From: Smallanthus sonchifolius
Lineage: Eukaryota; Streptophyta; Magnoliopsida; Asterales; Asteraceae
Direction of reading: 5' to 3'
Length of the DNA stretch: 64,000 nucleotides
Assembly: GCA_023525975.1 (NCBI GenBank)
Contig: CM042030.1
Coordinates: 26,840,350-26,904,349, forward strand
Of this stretch, positions 22,719 to 33,930 are shown one piece after another. Both the position numbers and the translations under genes were made by a program. Under the pieces are notes generated by a model, which was not told the DNA's origin, ran no database searches, and saw only the letters and a program-made list of their open reading frames with translations. How positions within the stretch are numbered: position 1 is the stretch's first letter; every line of letters begins with the position of its first letter.

Positions 22719-22960
22719 TATATATAGTGTGTAGTTGTTTCATTTGTAATCACTTGTTGACTTTCACAAGTGAACACTTGTATGCACTATATTCAGAGCA
22801 ATAACAGAGATAATTTGGAATCTTCTGTGTTTTTGAGTTCGTGTTGTATTACATCTTGTTCTTATCATTACGTATGCACGTATTAGTCGGATTTTTCTCC
22901 CTTCGAGTTCGTGTTGTGTTACTTGTCTGAAATTGATCCGTAGACCCGCTAGGACCTGCA
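22719..22960 (+). repeat. 5' LTR of F, right part
   Basis: Starts in the TATATATATAG core-promoter segment and ends TAGACCCGCTAGGACCTGCA, matching the LTR ends of G (GACCCGCTGGGACCTACA). Confidence 0.8.
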
Positions 22961-22962
22961 AT

Positions 22963-22974
22963 TGGTATCAGAGC
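22963..22974 (+). other. primer binding site of F
   Basis: TGGTATCAGAGC, two bases after the LTR end, complementary to initiator tRNA-Met. Confidence 0.88.
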
Positions 22975-23299
22975 TATATGATCTTGATTAGAGATTGATG
23001 TGTGACATTGTTACATATTGACTCGTCTTCAAAGATCGAGATTTTCAAGGATTTTGTGTTCATGGAGTTTGTTGCTGTTCTTGAAATGTTTTTGTATTGA
23101 TTTGAAGATTGTTGGAGTGTTTTTGCTAAAATTGATCCAATAGAATTGTTCTATATCATCATTTGATCATTCCTATGGTTCAAATTTGTCTAATTCCTCC
23201 AAAATTGCAAGAAATGATGATTTTCATAGGTGTTCATGCATTTGGTTGATAAAACTTCTTCTCCTTGTTCATCAACTGAAGTTGGTGAACTTGATGAGT

Positions 23300-23385
23300 T
23301 AGTTATAGGCGAACTTATCAAGTTCGCTTCCTCTGGTTCAGGCGAACTTATTAAGTTCACTAGCCTAAGTTCGCTAGAAGCTTGT
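23300..23385 (+). repeat. palindromes in leader of F, before gag
   Basis: GGCGAACTTATCAAGTTCGC, GGCGAACTTATTAAGTTCAC and a half copy lie within 130 bases of the gag ATG at 23431. It is the same motif as in the LTR of F. Confidence 0.8.
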
Positions 23386-23430
23386 TTGTGTTCAAAAATT
23401 TTCTTAAGTGTTTTTAAAAGGATTTCAAGG

Positions 23431-24371
23431 ATGTTGTCTTCTAATCATGCTAGTGTGAACAACATGACCAATCTGTTGAACTATGATAATGAGATTGGAA
23501 CTCCAACAAAACCACCAAGATTGATGAATTTGAAAGATTATTCAAATTGGAAAAATCGTTTTGAGAATTATGTATTGTTTAATTATATGAGTCTGTGGAT
23601 CCCAATCAGTGAGGGATACAAACATCCTACACATTCTTATATGGGTAGATCAGATGCAGAAAAATCTGTTTCAGCACTTACTGTGGAAGAAAAGACGGTA
23701 TATGATCGAGAGAAGAGGGCACTTGCTGCTTTATCGATGTGTTTACCTTCGGATATCTATCATACCTTCAAGAAATTCAAGACTTCTCGGGAGTTATGGG
23801 AAGGTTTGAAATAGAGATGTGAGGGAAGTATTGATAACAAAAAAAGCAGAACGGAGTTACTAAAGAAACAATTCAGTGTGTTTAAATATTTTGAAGGTGA
23901 AAGCATATATGAGTTGATGTCGAGGTATGGCCATTTGCTGAGTGAGATGGTGAACAATGATATATCGTACAAGAACCGAAAAGTGCTAGAAAAGTTTTTG
24001 GATGCTCTACCACCACATTTTGAGATGTAAATGTAAGTTATCAAGGAACAAGCTGGTTTTGATGAAATGAGTTTGGAAGAACTTATGGGTAAAATACAGT
24101 CCTATGACCTGAATAAATAAAAGAAAGACACGGTTTATCAGACTCAAGATTCTAGTTTGTACTTTGGGAAAGTAGCTTCTACACCAAAATTGGGAGTTGC
24201 ATTGTTTTCGGGTGAAGTGTGTGAGTGTCAAGGTTCTTCAAAGGATAACTCATGTGGTGGTTCTTCATGCTTTGTAGCTTCTGTTTTGGGATGTTCTCGA
24301 AGTTCAAAAAATGAATCGCATTCTTGTTCTTCTAGAGTTTCTTCGAAAGTTGATGATGATCTGATGGCCAT
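23431..24371 (+). pseudogene. gag of F, N-terminal part
   Basis: Starts ATG 23431 (MLSSNHASVNNMTNLLNYD), nearly the same start as gag of G. UBN2-type gag motifs are LKDYSNWKNRFENY, SMCLPSDIYHTFKKF, LMSRYGHLLSEMVNND and VLEKFLDALPPHFEM. Stops occur near 23812, 24028, 24034 and 24118. It is interrupted at 24371 by the insertion of element G (target GCCAT) and resumes at 41743 in the middle of the segment MAMIASF. Confidence 0.87.
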
Positions 24372-24755
24372 TGTAGGTCCCAGCGGGTCTACCGATTGAT
24401 CTCAGACGTATAACATAGTACGTGAACTCGTAGTGCGAAATCCAAACGAATACGCGCGTCACGAACTGATAAGAACACACAATACAAGATTCTCAAAACG
24501 CTCCTTGTATTGCTTTGATAAATGTGCTTACAACTTATAAATCACAGAAGTACAATTGAAATCATACTAAGCACTATTTATAGGCAAGACACTGATATAG
24601 GCGAACTTAACAAGTTCTCCACACCCATGGCTTAGGCAAACTTGTTAAGTTCGCCAATTACAAAACTTAACATCTAAAGACAAATTACAAACTTAAAGAT
24701 TACAAAAGACCTAAACTATTACACAAAGCTTAACGTCACATAAGATGCTCCAACA
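24372..24755 (-). repeat. 3' LTR of G
   Basis: On the minus strand it runs TGTTGGAGCATC to GGGACCTACA, 384 bases. The family palindrome (GCGAACTTAACAAGTTCTCC, about 24600-24655) lies about 14 bases upstream of the TATA box TATAAATAG (about 24575-24583). Confidence 0.88.
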
Positions 24756-24768
24756 AACTCCCCCTTCA
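24756..24768 (-). other. polypurine tract of G
   Basis: On the minus strand GAAGGGGGAGTT directly precedes the LTR start TGTTGGAGC. Confidence 0.85.
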
Positions 24769-24796
24769 CATTAGCTTGGTCTCTTAATCTTCAAGT

Positions 24797-27443
24797 GTCC
24801 TTCTGGATCTCTAACAGCTTGCTCCCAGCATGTACTCCTTGACTTATGCACACATGTAATACCCTCTTGTACTACATTGCCTGCTCTCTCCACTCACTAG
24901 TATACATTATCTCTTTACGTTTCAAAGTCAGCTGATCCTTCTTCGAGAAATTGTTTAAATTCATTGCATCGTAGAAACGAAACAAAATCTATCCTTCTAT
25001 ATCTTCTATCACAGCCTCTCCAGTATCTACATCCACAAACCACCACTTGACATTTCCAATAAAATCTTGCGGCACTTTCTTCAGTGGAATCTTTTTCAAG
25101 GCTTTCACTAGCTTAAACTTGTATTTCCAAAATTTCTTGTTTGTCACCGGATCTCTAACTTTAAACCTCAATCCCTGCTGGGGTTTCAAACATTCATACT
25201 TCCCAGTAGTACCTTCTTTTCTTATCAGCCTAGCAATTGCATCTGCAATGCCATTCCTCTATCTGTTAACTAATGGTTTAGTTGACAAGCCATTAACTTC
25301 ACATCTCGGTAATTAATTCAAGTACTTCAGTCTTGGTTTCAAGTACTAAACGCCATCAGTCCTCTTAATCACAATCAACTTAAACTCATCTTCATATAAG
25401 CAACTGAGTATTCTACCACTACAGTGAACTTTATTCACATACCTCTCTCTTTGAATAAGTGACAATGGAGTCACTAGTAATACTCTTTTCCACCTTCTCA
25501 CTCCCTGTAACCACTTTTCCTTTGCCATTTCTGTATCTTTATTTTGATCAACATCAGTAGTACATGGGGTATCAGGTTTGGTGACTTCAGGCTCTTTATC
25601 TAAAAAATCAGTAGTACCTTCAGAACTGTCTTCGGGAATCACATTGTCTTGAATAAAATCTAAAGTAACATTAAGTCCACCACACCCTTCATATGTCACA
25701 TCAATCACATCTTTCTCAATTTCCACTTCAACTATCTCTCCTTCTTCTATATCAGATAACACATCCTCATCAAGTAGATCATTTAAATCAGACAAACATT
25801 CAAGCTTGTCTGCATTCTCTAGATCAGAATCTTCATAAAAAGAATCATCTAACTATCAGTAAAAGCTTGCACATCCTTATCTTGTTCAGCTTCCCCTGAC
25901 GGTATGTTGTCACCAGATCTAGACTCAGACTCCCCTGAGTCACAGACTTAAGATTCACATCAATAGCATCAGTAGCGTCTTGACGTTCACCCTGATCATC
26001 TGCGGGATCATCATCTTCATCATTGTTCTTTTGTACCTCAGGTGAATGATAAGTGTCCTTCCCAGGCTTCTCCCCCTGAGCGTCAAGGTGCATAATTAAC
26101 TGTGATACAAGAATTTACATCTCAGCTATTTGCCTGTTTTGAAAATTAATCTGTTGTTGATACTGGAAGTCACTTGCTTATAATAAATCAATCTGGCCTT
26201 GAAGACCTACTACCTGAGCTTCCAAGGTAGCCACCTTAGTCTCCAGAACTTTAATCTTTTTGACTTCGGTACTTGATGATGGTTCTGTCTGTTTTGTAGA
26301 AGTAAGAGGGATGGATGGAGTAGCAGCAAGAGTAGTAGTATGAGATGGAGTTGGAGTTATAATCAACGAATCCACAAACTCAACATCTTCATCTACTGGA
26401 GTACTAGCTGTAGCTTTTGATGTCTTTGATTTTAGTGACTCAAGAACATAATCAGAATACGAAGATTCATCTCGTAATTGTCTCTTGCTAAGTACAACAC
26501 CAGGAGGAGGAACCCGGGCTTACTTCCTTCTAGGTAACTTTACCTTCTTGTTCTTGCTCCCTGATTTCTTTCTCTTGGAAAAACATGTAGTATGTAAAAT
26601 ATTATGACAAGGAGCATTAGCCAACTGAGCATAGTGCTCAGGGCCAAAGTCTTGTAAACCTTCAACATCATTTCCATTCCCATCACTTTCAGTTTCACTT
26701 GAATCTTCACTTGAGCTGGAACTAGAACTTGAACTTGTGGTAGTCTATTCAACTTGAAAATTTTCACCTTGATATGGTGATGGTAAATTAATTTCAACAT
26801 TCTCTACATGCTCAACATTCTCAACATTCCCCACATGTTTCACATGTTCCACATTTTCAACATTCTCCACATTCATCTCAACTTCATGTTCTATCACATT
26901 TTCAGCATCTTGTTCATTCTGTTGTGATTGAACTTGTTGTGGTTGAACTTGTTGTGCTTGAGGTTGTTGTTGTTGTTGATATTGTTGTGCTTGAGGTTGT
27001 TCTAAAGCTTCATCTACATGTATCCAATTATCATTTGGTGGAGCCACATAATTCGGATTAATTATGTGCCCGAGTAAAGCAGTAGGTACAAGAATCAAAG
27101 CCGGATTCTGTTGCTTCACATTTTTACAGTCTGTGAAAATTCACTTGGTCATTGGAGTCACAGAAAGTCTTGGATTCAATGGTGGTAGATTCTGAATGAG
27201 ATGGATGATAATGACTTGTAAAAACCTAGGGTACATGATAAATCCTTGACCCTCAAGTGGTGTTATTTGAGCAACCAGCTCCTTGTATATGTATAAAGCA
27301 AATTGAATGGTATGTTCACTTTCAAAGCCACCATGACTTCTTGTAATGAAGATTTAAGACCATCTGTTCCTGCTTTCCTTGGAGACAAACAATGTATGAT
27401 GACATGCATCAAGTACCTCCATTGTCCAACTAGTCCTCCTTTT
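24797..27443 (-). pseudogene. accessory ORF (aORF) of G, truncated N-terminus
   Basis: Reads leftward from 27443 to about 24797. It begins inside the N-terminal domain, cut by the LTR of H. The middle holds a GH(I/L)INP.YV.PPNDNW block near 27020-27090 shared with M, a Gln-rich run (26940-27000) and acidic stretches. The C-terminal part has YEGCGGLNV, IKRTDGV, then KALKKIPLKKVPQDF, VKWWFVDVDTGEA (about 25000-25120) and FYDAMNLNNFSKKDQ (about 24935). Several stops and frameshifts occur. The closest relatives in the window are the aORFs of I and M. Confidence 0.8.
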
Positions 27444-28136
27444 TGAACAAGCTTGAATCACCACCAAATCACTTGAAACCATCTTGGATTGGACTTAGAA
27501 TGCTTCGAATAGATGAAAGAATTTGAGAGAGAGGGTGGCTAGCTATTTAAGGTTGCGGCCGAGATTAAGGGGGAGGGGTTTAGGGTTTGCAAAATCTAGT
27601 TAGGGTAAAAATGAGGGAGTGTGGGTGTGTAAGGGAGTTTTAGTAAAAAGTGTTGGGCTTTCTTGAGTCTTTAAGGCTTTTTAACACAACTTGGGCCCCC
27701 TAATGGACTAATTAAAGTTAATTAACTGAAATATATAAGCCCAACTGTAAGCTTATTGTTTTTATAAAATCTAATTTGAAGTTGTTGGCACATATCGCGT
27801 ATCCGCTTTAAAAGCGTTAAAATAAAAGTAGCTTTAAAAATTCCGGAAAAATTCATATAAGCATGAAATATTAAATCACAGTATTACATATAGTTTTTGC
27901 ACACTAATTATATGTCTAAGTATTATTTCTAAAATTCACCAACGTTCGTGTGACAGGACGCGTGTGTGACCCGGTAATCCGTCCGATTATCGATGCATGT
28001 AATGAAATGAAACTATTGACTTGCTATATGAAATGTGTACTTAATTATTCTATAATTAAGTATGATGTAAGTGTAATCATGTGAATTCAAGTAATAGTCG
28101 GGTACGGATATTAACTTGAATTTGTCGGGTATCACA
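27443..28136 (-). repeat. 3' LTR of H, truncated
   Basis: Matches 36193-36862 closely, from TGTGATACCCGAC (minus strand, 28136) to the point TTGAACAAGCTTG (27443), where aORF sequence of G begins. The remaining roughly 2.2 kb of the LTR is absent. Differences from the 5' copy include a 17-base-scale indel near 27690-27740. Confidence 0.82.
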
Positions 28137-28153
28137 CTCCCCCTGTTAAAAGG
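28137..28153 (-). other. polypurine tract of H
   Basis: On the minus strand CCTTTTAACAGGGGGAG precedes the LTR start, and the typical gypsy string GGGACGAAATTC lies just upstream. Confidence 0.82.
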
Positions 28154-28164
28154 AATTTCGTCCC

Positions 28165-28560
28165 GAAATTCAGTTTGCGTCACTGGTAGACGGTGTAGTT
28201 TTGAAAAAGTGAGGGTATTTACGCTTGAATTGATCCTCGCACTCCAAAGTGAATTCTGGTCCTTGGTAGTGGATATCGGTTCTTCATCGTCACTTTGTTC
28301 AGTTCTCGGTAGTCAATACACATACGGAACGATCCATCTTTCTTCTTAACAAACAATACTGGTGCTCCCCAAGGTGAGAAGCATGGTCTGATGAAACCTT
28401 TGTCTAACAGTTATTGTAATTGGTTAGACAATTCCTACATTTTCGATGGTGCCAATCGGTAAGGTAACCTTGCTATCGGAGCAACTCTTGGTGTGAGGTC
28501 AATCCAGAACTCGACTTGCCGTTGCAGTGGAAGTCCGGGCAAATCATCGGGAAATACTTC
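28165..28560 (-). pseudogene. RT remnant of H fused to end of pol
   Basis: The minus-strand reading gives PRVAPIARLPYRLAP, then FIRPCFSPWGAPVLFVKKKD, then FRMCIDYRELNKVTMKNRYP, the first gypsy RT blocks. Just after RYPLPR (junction about 28258-28266) the sequence switches, with a change of frame, to the terminal pol segment (GPEFTLECEDQFKRKYPHFF) that normally lies over 2 kb further on. This is a clean internal deletion; the YVDD box, RNase H and integrase are gone. Confidence 0.82.
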
Positions 28561-28577
28561 CGGATAGTCTCGGACTA

Positions 28578-29111
28578 TCAGTATATCTTCAATCCTCCTT
28601 TCTTCAACATTCTTTTATGCACATGTGCTAGGATCATATGGTAACCCTTTCGCAAGTACATCCCGGCCTTCACGCAGGTAATGATCCTTAGTGCAGTACC
28701 ACTTCGTTCTCCTTGGATGGTCAGTGGTTTCCCGTCCGGCAGTGGAATGCAGACTATCTTCTCTTGACAAACAATTTCGGCTCGGTTCTTGGACAACCAG
28801 TCCATACTGACAACTATGTTGAAGCTTCCCAATGTTACAGGCAATAAGTCTATAGTGAAAGAGTGATCGGCTAACGTTATGACACAACCGAGAATCACTT
28901 GTTCTGTCTCTATTAGTTTACCATCTGCTAGTTCTACCGTATATAGGTAATCTAGAGCAATCGGAGTAATACCAAGTATTGAACTAAACTCAGTGGATAC
29001 AAAGCTTTTATCATAACCCGTGTCAAACAAGATAGAATCATAATAGTTGTTTACGAGAAATGTACCAGTAACAATGTTGGGGTCTTGTCTAGCCCCGCTG
29101 GCTCCAATCAC
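28578..29111 (-). pseudogene. aspartic protease of H
   Basis: An open frame of 177 codons. The catalytic motif LFDTGYDKSFVS (Asp-Thr-Gly) and the second strand block NIVVSMDWLSKNRAEI are standard for gypsy protease. In the active family it would cleave Gag-Pol. It is preceded without a gap by the end of gag and followed by a stop before the RT remnant, where the normal frame has been lost. Confidence 0.88.
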
Positions 29112-30317
29112 AAACGCCCTGCCCCGAGCATTTGTATTTCTAGTTCTCCGATTCTTTGGGCAGTCCTTGCAGAAATGTCCGGGATCACCGCACCCGAAAC
29201 ATCCATGGTTTCCCCTGCCAGTTGGGGCTTGTTCAACTAGACGACAGTTCTGGGCAGTGTGGCCAAAACGCTTGCATTTCTGACAACGGGAATCTTCACA
29301 AGTGTCATTGTGGTGGAATTGACACTTATTGCATTTAGGTAGATTCCCAGTGTATGCACCCTTGGTCTCTTTTCTGGCTGATTAGCAACGAACACCCTTT
29401 CTCGTTCTTGTCTCTTCGGGTTATTGGGCACATAGGGTTTAGCAGGAGCGTATTCTCATTTTCATTTGTTATCGAAGACTTTCATGAAATTTTCCTTCTT
29501 GGTAAACAGTCCCTGAAGGACTGCCTGATCAATAAGATTATGGGCCAATCTCACAGCGTTATGAATAATTGCGGGTTCAGCAGAAGTGACCATGCTTTGT
29601 ATCTGAGGTGCCAAACCCCAGATGTATCGCTCGATCCGCTAGAATTCATGCGTAACCATGTATGGTAACAACCATGCCAAGTCGTGGAACCTCGCGGTGT
29701 AACCCGCAATATCAGCACCCTCCATACTTAAGTTTTAGAACTCCTTTTCCAGCATTTGTAGCTCATTGTGAGGACAGTATTCCTCTTTCAGCATGTCCTT
29801 GAACTCTTCCCAAGGGATGGCGTTGGCATTGTCCAACCCCAGAGTTTGGACATGGGAATTACACCAAGAGAGGGCCTGACCCTAGAAAGTTCCAGCTCCG
29901 TACATAACTCGGTTTTCTGGCGTGCAATGACTCATGCTGAAGACCGACTCGATCTTCTCAATCCATTTGAGCAGTCCCACTGCTCCTTCTGCTCCAGTGA
30001 AGGTATACGGCTTGCAATCCATGAAGGATTTGTAAGTGCATGCCTTATGCCCATTTCTGGTTCCTGTATGTCAAGATATAGTGCGGTTAGGTTTAATTTT
30101 CCTAGGATAGGATTATATTATTCATAACATGTATGTTGCTTCTGGCATGCACTATACCTCCACTTTCACCGTGACCTCCCGATCCTCCACTAGACTGATT
30201 GAATTCATGGTTGGCGATCGCGTCTGCCACGCGTTGCGTGATGAGGGCCTCTATCTGAGCGGTGGTCATGGAGCTGGTACCTTGTCCTGAGTTGCGGTTT
30301 GTTCTTCGTGGTGGCAT
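29090..30317 (-). pseudogene. gag of H
   Basis: Starts at MPPRRTNRNSGQG (ATG 30317), the usual Tekay gag start. It continues through FTGAEGAVGLLKWIEKIESV and LSWCNSHVQ to two zinc knuckles near 29150-29310 (CQKCKRFGHTAQNC and CFGCGDPGHFCKDC). Stops and frameshifts occur along the middle (about 29430-30100). It would package the RNA in the particle. Confidence 0.82.
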
Positions 30318-30589
30318 GTTTCTTTGTAGTCATAATGATAAAAAAGGTTAGATATTGTGTAATAAATAACAATCAACACACGTGCATAAGATAACACACA
30401 ACAATCAACAACCAATCAACCATACAATATAATCCAAAAACAAACACTTGATAAATAAGTTGTACAAAATACAAAGAATTTTCAGGAGCAAACACTCCTC
30501 CAAAACAAGTAACATCTCAAAAATATCGCGTGAGCACAGCCTGCTCACGATAGGCTAATTAACTGGAAGGTGGAAAAGTACCACTCTAC

Positions 30590-31523
30590 AAAGCGGTAAG
30601 AAGCAACAGGGCACAAAGAATCATCAGAACCCTGGTGGGCTCTAACTCTTCTTGAACCGTGTTTGCCCTGAGCTCTACTGCTAGGGTGGTAGAGTCAGCA
30701 AATGACGCTCTATGCTCTGCTACTGTGGCTTGCTGATGGGCCATCCCTAGCTGCTCTTCGGTCTTCTCTAGGCGGCTAGACAGGGCAGTGGTCCTAGCCG
30801 TCTCTCTGGCGATCCTCCAGTAAACCTGCTACCTGCCCCTGCAAGGTCTGCAGTGCGGTCTCTATCGCTGTGGCTTTCTGTTCCACCTCTCAAGCTTTCT
30901 CCTCAGCAGTCTTGATCCGGTCTCGTACTATCAGCATCATGTAACTTGCTGTGCGTTGCAAGTATCGGTAGTACCTCCTTCATAGGCCGGAGCCAGTAGG
31001 GTGGTGGATAGGATGGTCCAGATGACTCTCTAGTGGATGTGGTGTCAGGTGATGAAATCCGGGGCTTCTTGGCTGACGGCCCTGCATTGTCAGATGGCTG
31101 AATCGGTCACTTCCCTAGATGGATGCTCTTCTTCCGAGCGGTATGCTTGGTCTTTGCCCCTAAAGGTGCTAGCAATGGTGCCGGTGGCGCTGGGTCCACC
31201 TGACGGGGAGGTGAATGTAGTATAGAGCCGTTATCGGATGACGAGTCCCCATGCCATACCGAATAAGGCACTGACTCTCCTGAGTCACCCTCCTCGTCGG
31301 CATCTCCCTCGCCCCCGTGGGCTGGTGCATCCCCGATCTCCTCCTCGGGATCCTCCCCTGGGTCGGTCTCCTCGACTCCATCCGTGTCCTCCATAGGTTC
31401 CTCGTCGCTGGAAGAGTGTGGTGGTTTGGGTGGGGTCAATGGCTCAGCCGGTGATGGTGGTGTAGCCAGAGTGTACTCCTCTTTTGAGTCTGAGATCATG
31501 ATGGGGTCCGAAGATGTAGACAT
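30590..31523 (-). pseudogene. acidic and coiled-coil ORF upstream of gag in H
   Basis: Starts ATG 31523 (MSTSSDPIMISDSKEE). It is strongly acidic and proline-rich (DPGEDPEEEIGDAP) to a stop at 31107. A coiled-coil stretch follows, readable with frame changes to about 30600 (SRLEKTEEQLGMAHQQATVAE). This arrangement ahead of gag is seen in Asteraceae Tekay-type elements as I remember them. Its role is unknown. Confidence 0.65.
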
Positions 31524-31650
31524 CCTGTAACAAGTCAATATCCAGTAATCCAATGTACTCATGTATGAAACTGCATGTATGATGTGATGTGAATTACGTG
31601 AGCCTATAGTTATAGTCTAAGCACACTAAATTCAACTTAGTTCTCTATAA

Positions 31651-31670
31651 CCAGGGCTCCAATACCAATC
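31651..31670 (-). other. primer binding site of H, divergent
   Basis: On the minus strand TTGGTATTGGAGCCCTGG follows the LTR end GGGTGTGACA. It resembles the initiator-Met site TGGTATCAGAGC with two differences. Confidence 0.65.
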
Positions 31671-32124
31671 TGTCACACCCTGAAATTCCACAGCGGGTTA
31701 CCCGCGGGCTGGGACTGTCAAGGATCATCAGTCTCCTGTCATTTCGAATGACCTCTAAATGGTTTTTGAAAAGACTTTCGTTTGAACATCATACAAAAAC
31801 AAATAAATAATACAGAGTTTGAAAATGCAGAAAGTAAAGTGCGAAAGCAAAAGTAAAGTAGCAAAATACAGAAGCTTAACAAATTAGGTTCCCATAAACC
31901 TAGCTTCTAAATGAAAACATGAAGTGTGACTCCAAATATGAAATCCTAGTCCATGCGTGAATGTTTAGTGACCTGAGATAAACATGCTTAAAAGTGTCAA
32001 CACAGGGTTGGTGAGTTCACAGGTTTAAGTAATAGAAACATAATGAAAACAGTGTAACAGTACGTATGTATACTAGTGATTCGATTATTGATCAGACAAT
32101 AAAAATTAACTATATAAGCAACAC

Positions 32125-32616
32125 TGTTAGGACATAGATTTGTAATGACAAAAGCTTGTAATAGTTAGATTTTATGTCTTTGTGTTTTTGATATGTAAAT
32201 GTATAAAGTTGCTAAGTGTTTTTACTAGTGAGCCTAGAGGCGAACTTGTTAAGTTCGCCTGGTCTATCAGAGGCGAACTAATAAGAAAATCTAGGTCTAA
32301 CTGAGGTGAACTTGTTAAGTTCGCTTAGTCTGTTTCAGGCGAACTTAATAAGATCGCTAACAGCAGGTTAGTTTCTATATATATGTGTTTACAGAGTCAT
32401 TAGACAGAGGACTGATCAGAGAGAGAACCGACAGATAAACTTGTCTGATTGAGTCTGTAAACCACTGTGAATTGAAATATATTTGAGAAGTTTATTTACT
32501 CGTGTTGTTTGAATTGTCGGTTAGTATACAAACGTTAACATGAAGGATTCCACACTTCGTGTTATAGCAACGTCATATCACGAGTTCGATCAGTAGTTGA
32601 CTTACCTGGACCTTCA
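32125..32616 (+). repeat. 5' LTR of I
   Basis: TGTTAGGACATAG to GGACCTTCA. Three variants of GCGAACTTGTTAAGTTCGC at about 32238-32362 lie about 15 bases ahead of the TATA box TATATATATG (about 32376). Confidence 0.95.
32376..32385 (+). promoter_or_regulatory. TATA box of I 5' LTR
   Basis: TATATATATG directly downstream of the palindrome copies; the 3' LTR has the same arrangement at about 34181. Confidence 0.6.
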
Positions 32617-32618
32617 AG

Positions 32619-32630
32619 TGGTATCAGAGC
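32619..32630 (+). other. primer binding site of I
   Basis: TGGTATCAGAGC, two bases after the LTR end, complementary to initiator tRNA-Met. Confidence 0.93.
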
Positions 32631-32696
32631 CTATGCTCGTGAATTAAGTACGATTCTCGGTGATTAGTGACGGTTTTTGTGTACAATTCCTGATGA

Positions 32697-33896
32697 TACA
32701 AAGACAAAGATACTACTGGTACTAATGAAGAAGAAATTCTGTTATTAGAATTCTTTCAAGATTCAGAAGAAGAGGAAGCTGAAAAGATTGAATGTCTTGA
32801 TGACATTGACGATTTATTCAATGACATGGAAGATGATATGTCAGATACTGAGATAGAAGAAGGAGAAATAATAGAGATTGAAATAGAGAAAGATAAAGAC
32901 AGTGTCACTTATGAAGGTTGTGATGGTCTTACAGTGCCTTATAACTTCATCCAGGATGATGTTGTTCCTGAGTTCTCTTATGACGAAATAACTGACTCTA
33001 TGGACTCTATTGAAGACGTCACACTGCCTGATGATACAGCCGAGTCAAAGATGGATACTGATGATGAGAATCTTCAATTCAATAAGGGTGCTGAAACTGA
33101 AACTACTCACACTGAGTCTTAGAATATTAATGAAGAACCTGTGATGTACAAAGATACAGGGATGACACGAGAACATTGGAGAGAAGTTGTAAACAGTTGG
33201 ATGAAGGTGCTACCCAAGTCTCCAGCACAACCTGCTCAGAAAGAGAAATATGTGAATAAAGAGCAGTGTGTAGGAAGGATCATAAGTTGGTTCTATGATG
33301 GTGAACCAAAATTATTTGTAATCAAACGATCTGACGGTGTTCAATACTTAAAGCCGAGGATCAAATATTTCAATACCTTGCCGAAGTGTGAAATAAATGG
33401 TCTAGCTTCAAAGCCACTCATAAATAGATCGAAGAATGGTTTGGCTGATGTGATAGCAAACCTGATAAAGAAAGAAGGTAGTTCGGGTAAGTATGAACGG
33501 CTAAAACCACAGAAGGGAAAGAGAGTAAAGAACACAGATCCAAAGACTGGGAAAGTAACCTGGAGATATAAGTATAAACCAGTACGTGCTATTCACAAGA
33601 TACCATTAAAGAATATTCCTCAAGACTTTCTTGGGAATATGAAATGGTGGTATGTTGATGTTAATACTGGGGAAGCAAGGATTGAAGATAAAGATAATAA
33701 GGTCATTGTGTGTTTTTATGACGCAATGAATCTTATTAATTTTTCAAAGAAAGATCAGAGGACGCTGCGAAAGAATGATATCATGTATACTGATGAATGG
33801 AGAGAACAAGGTCTACAGTACAAAAGAGTTTTGGAGATATGCAGAAGATACGGTGTGCATGCAGGAAGCAGACTACCAGACAAAGTTAAAGATTGA
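32697..33896 (+). pseudogene. aORF C-terminal half in element I, one amber stop
   Basis: A single frame runs from just after TGA 32694-32696 to TGA 33894-33896, 399 codons, broken only by TAG at 33120-33122. The first in-frame ATG is 32826. The acidic first half matches M (EEGEIIEIEIEKDKD, YEGCDGLTVPYNFIQDD). The second half is the C-terminal domain: WFYDGEPKLFVIKRSDGVQ, FNTLPKCEINGL, KPQKGKRVKN, IPLKNIPQDFLGNMKWWYVD, FYDAMNLINFSKKDQ. It closely follows M across the whole length, unlike the decayed gag-pol genes around it. Initiation at 33141 (MMYKDTGM) would give a stop-free 251-residue protein. The role is unknown. Confidence 0.88.
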
Positions 33897-33919
33897 AGAC
33901 AGAAGATCAAGCTATTGTC

Positions 33920-33930
33920 AAGGGGGAGTC
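33920..33930 (+). other. polypurine tract of I
   Basis: AAGGGGGAGTC directly before the 3' LTR. Confidence 0.9.
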
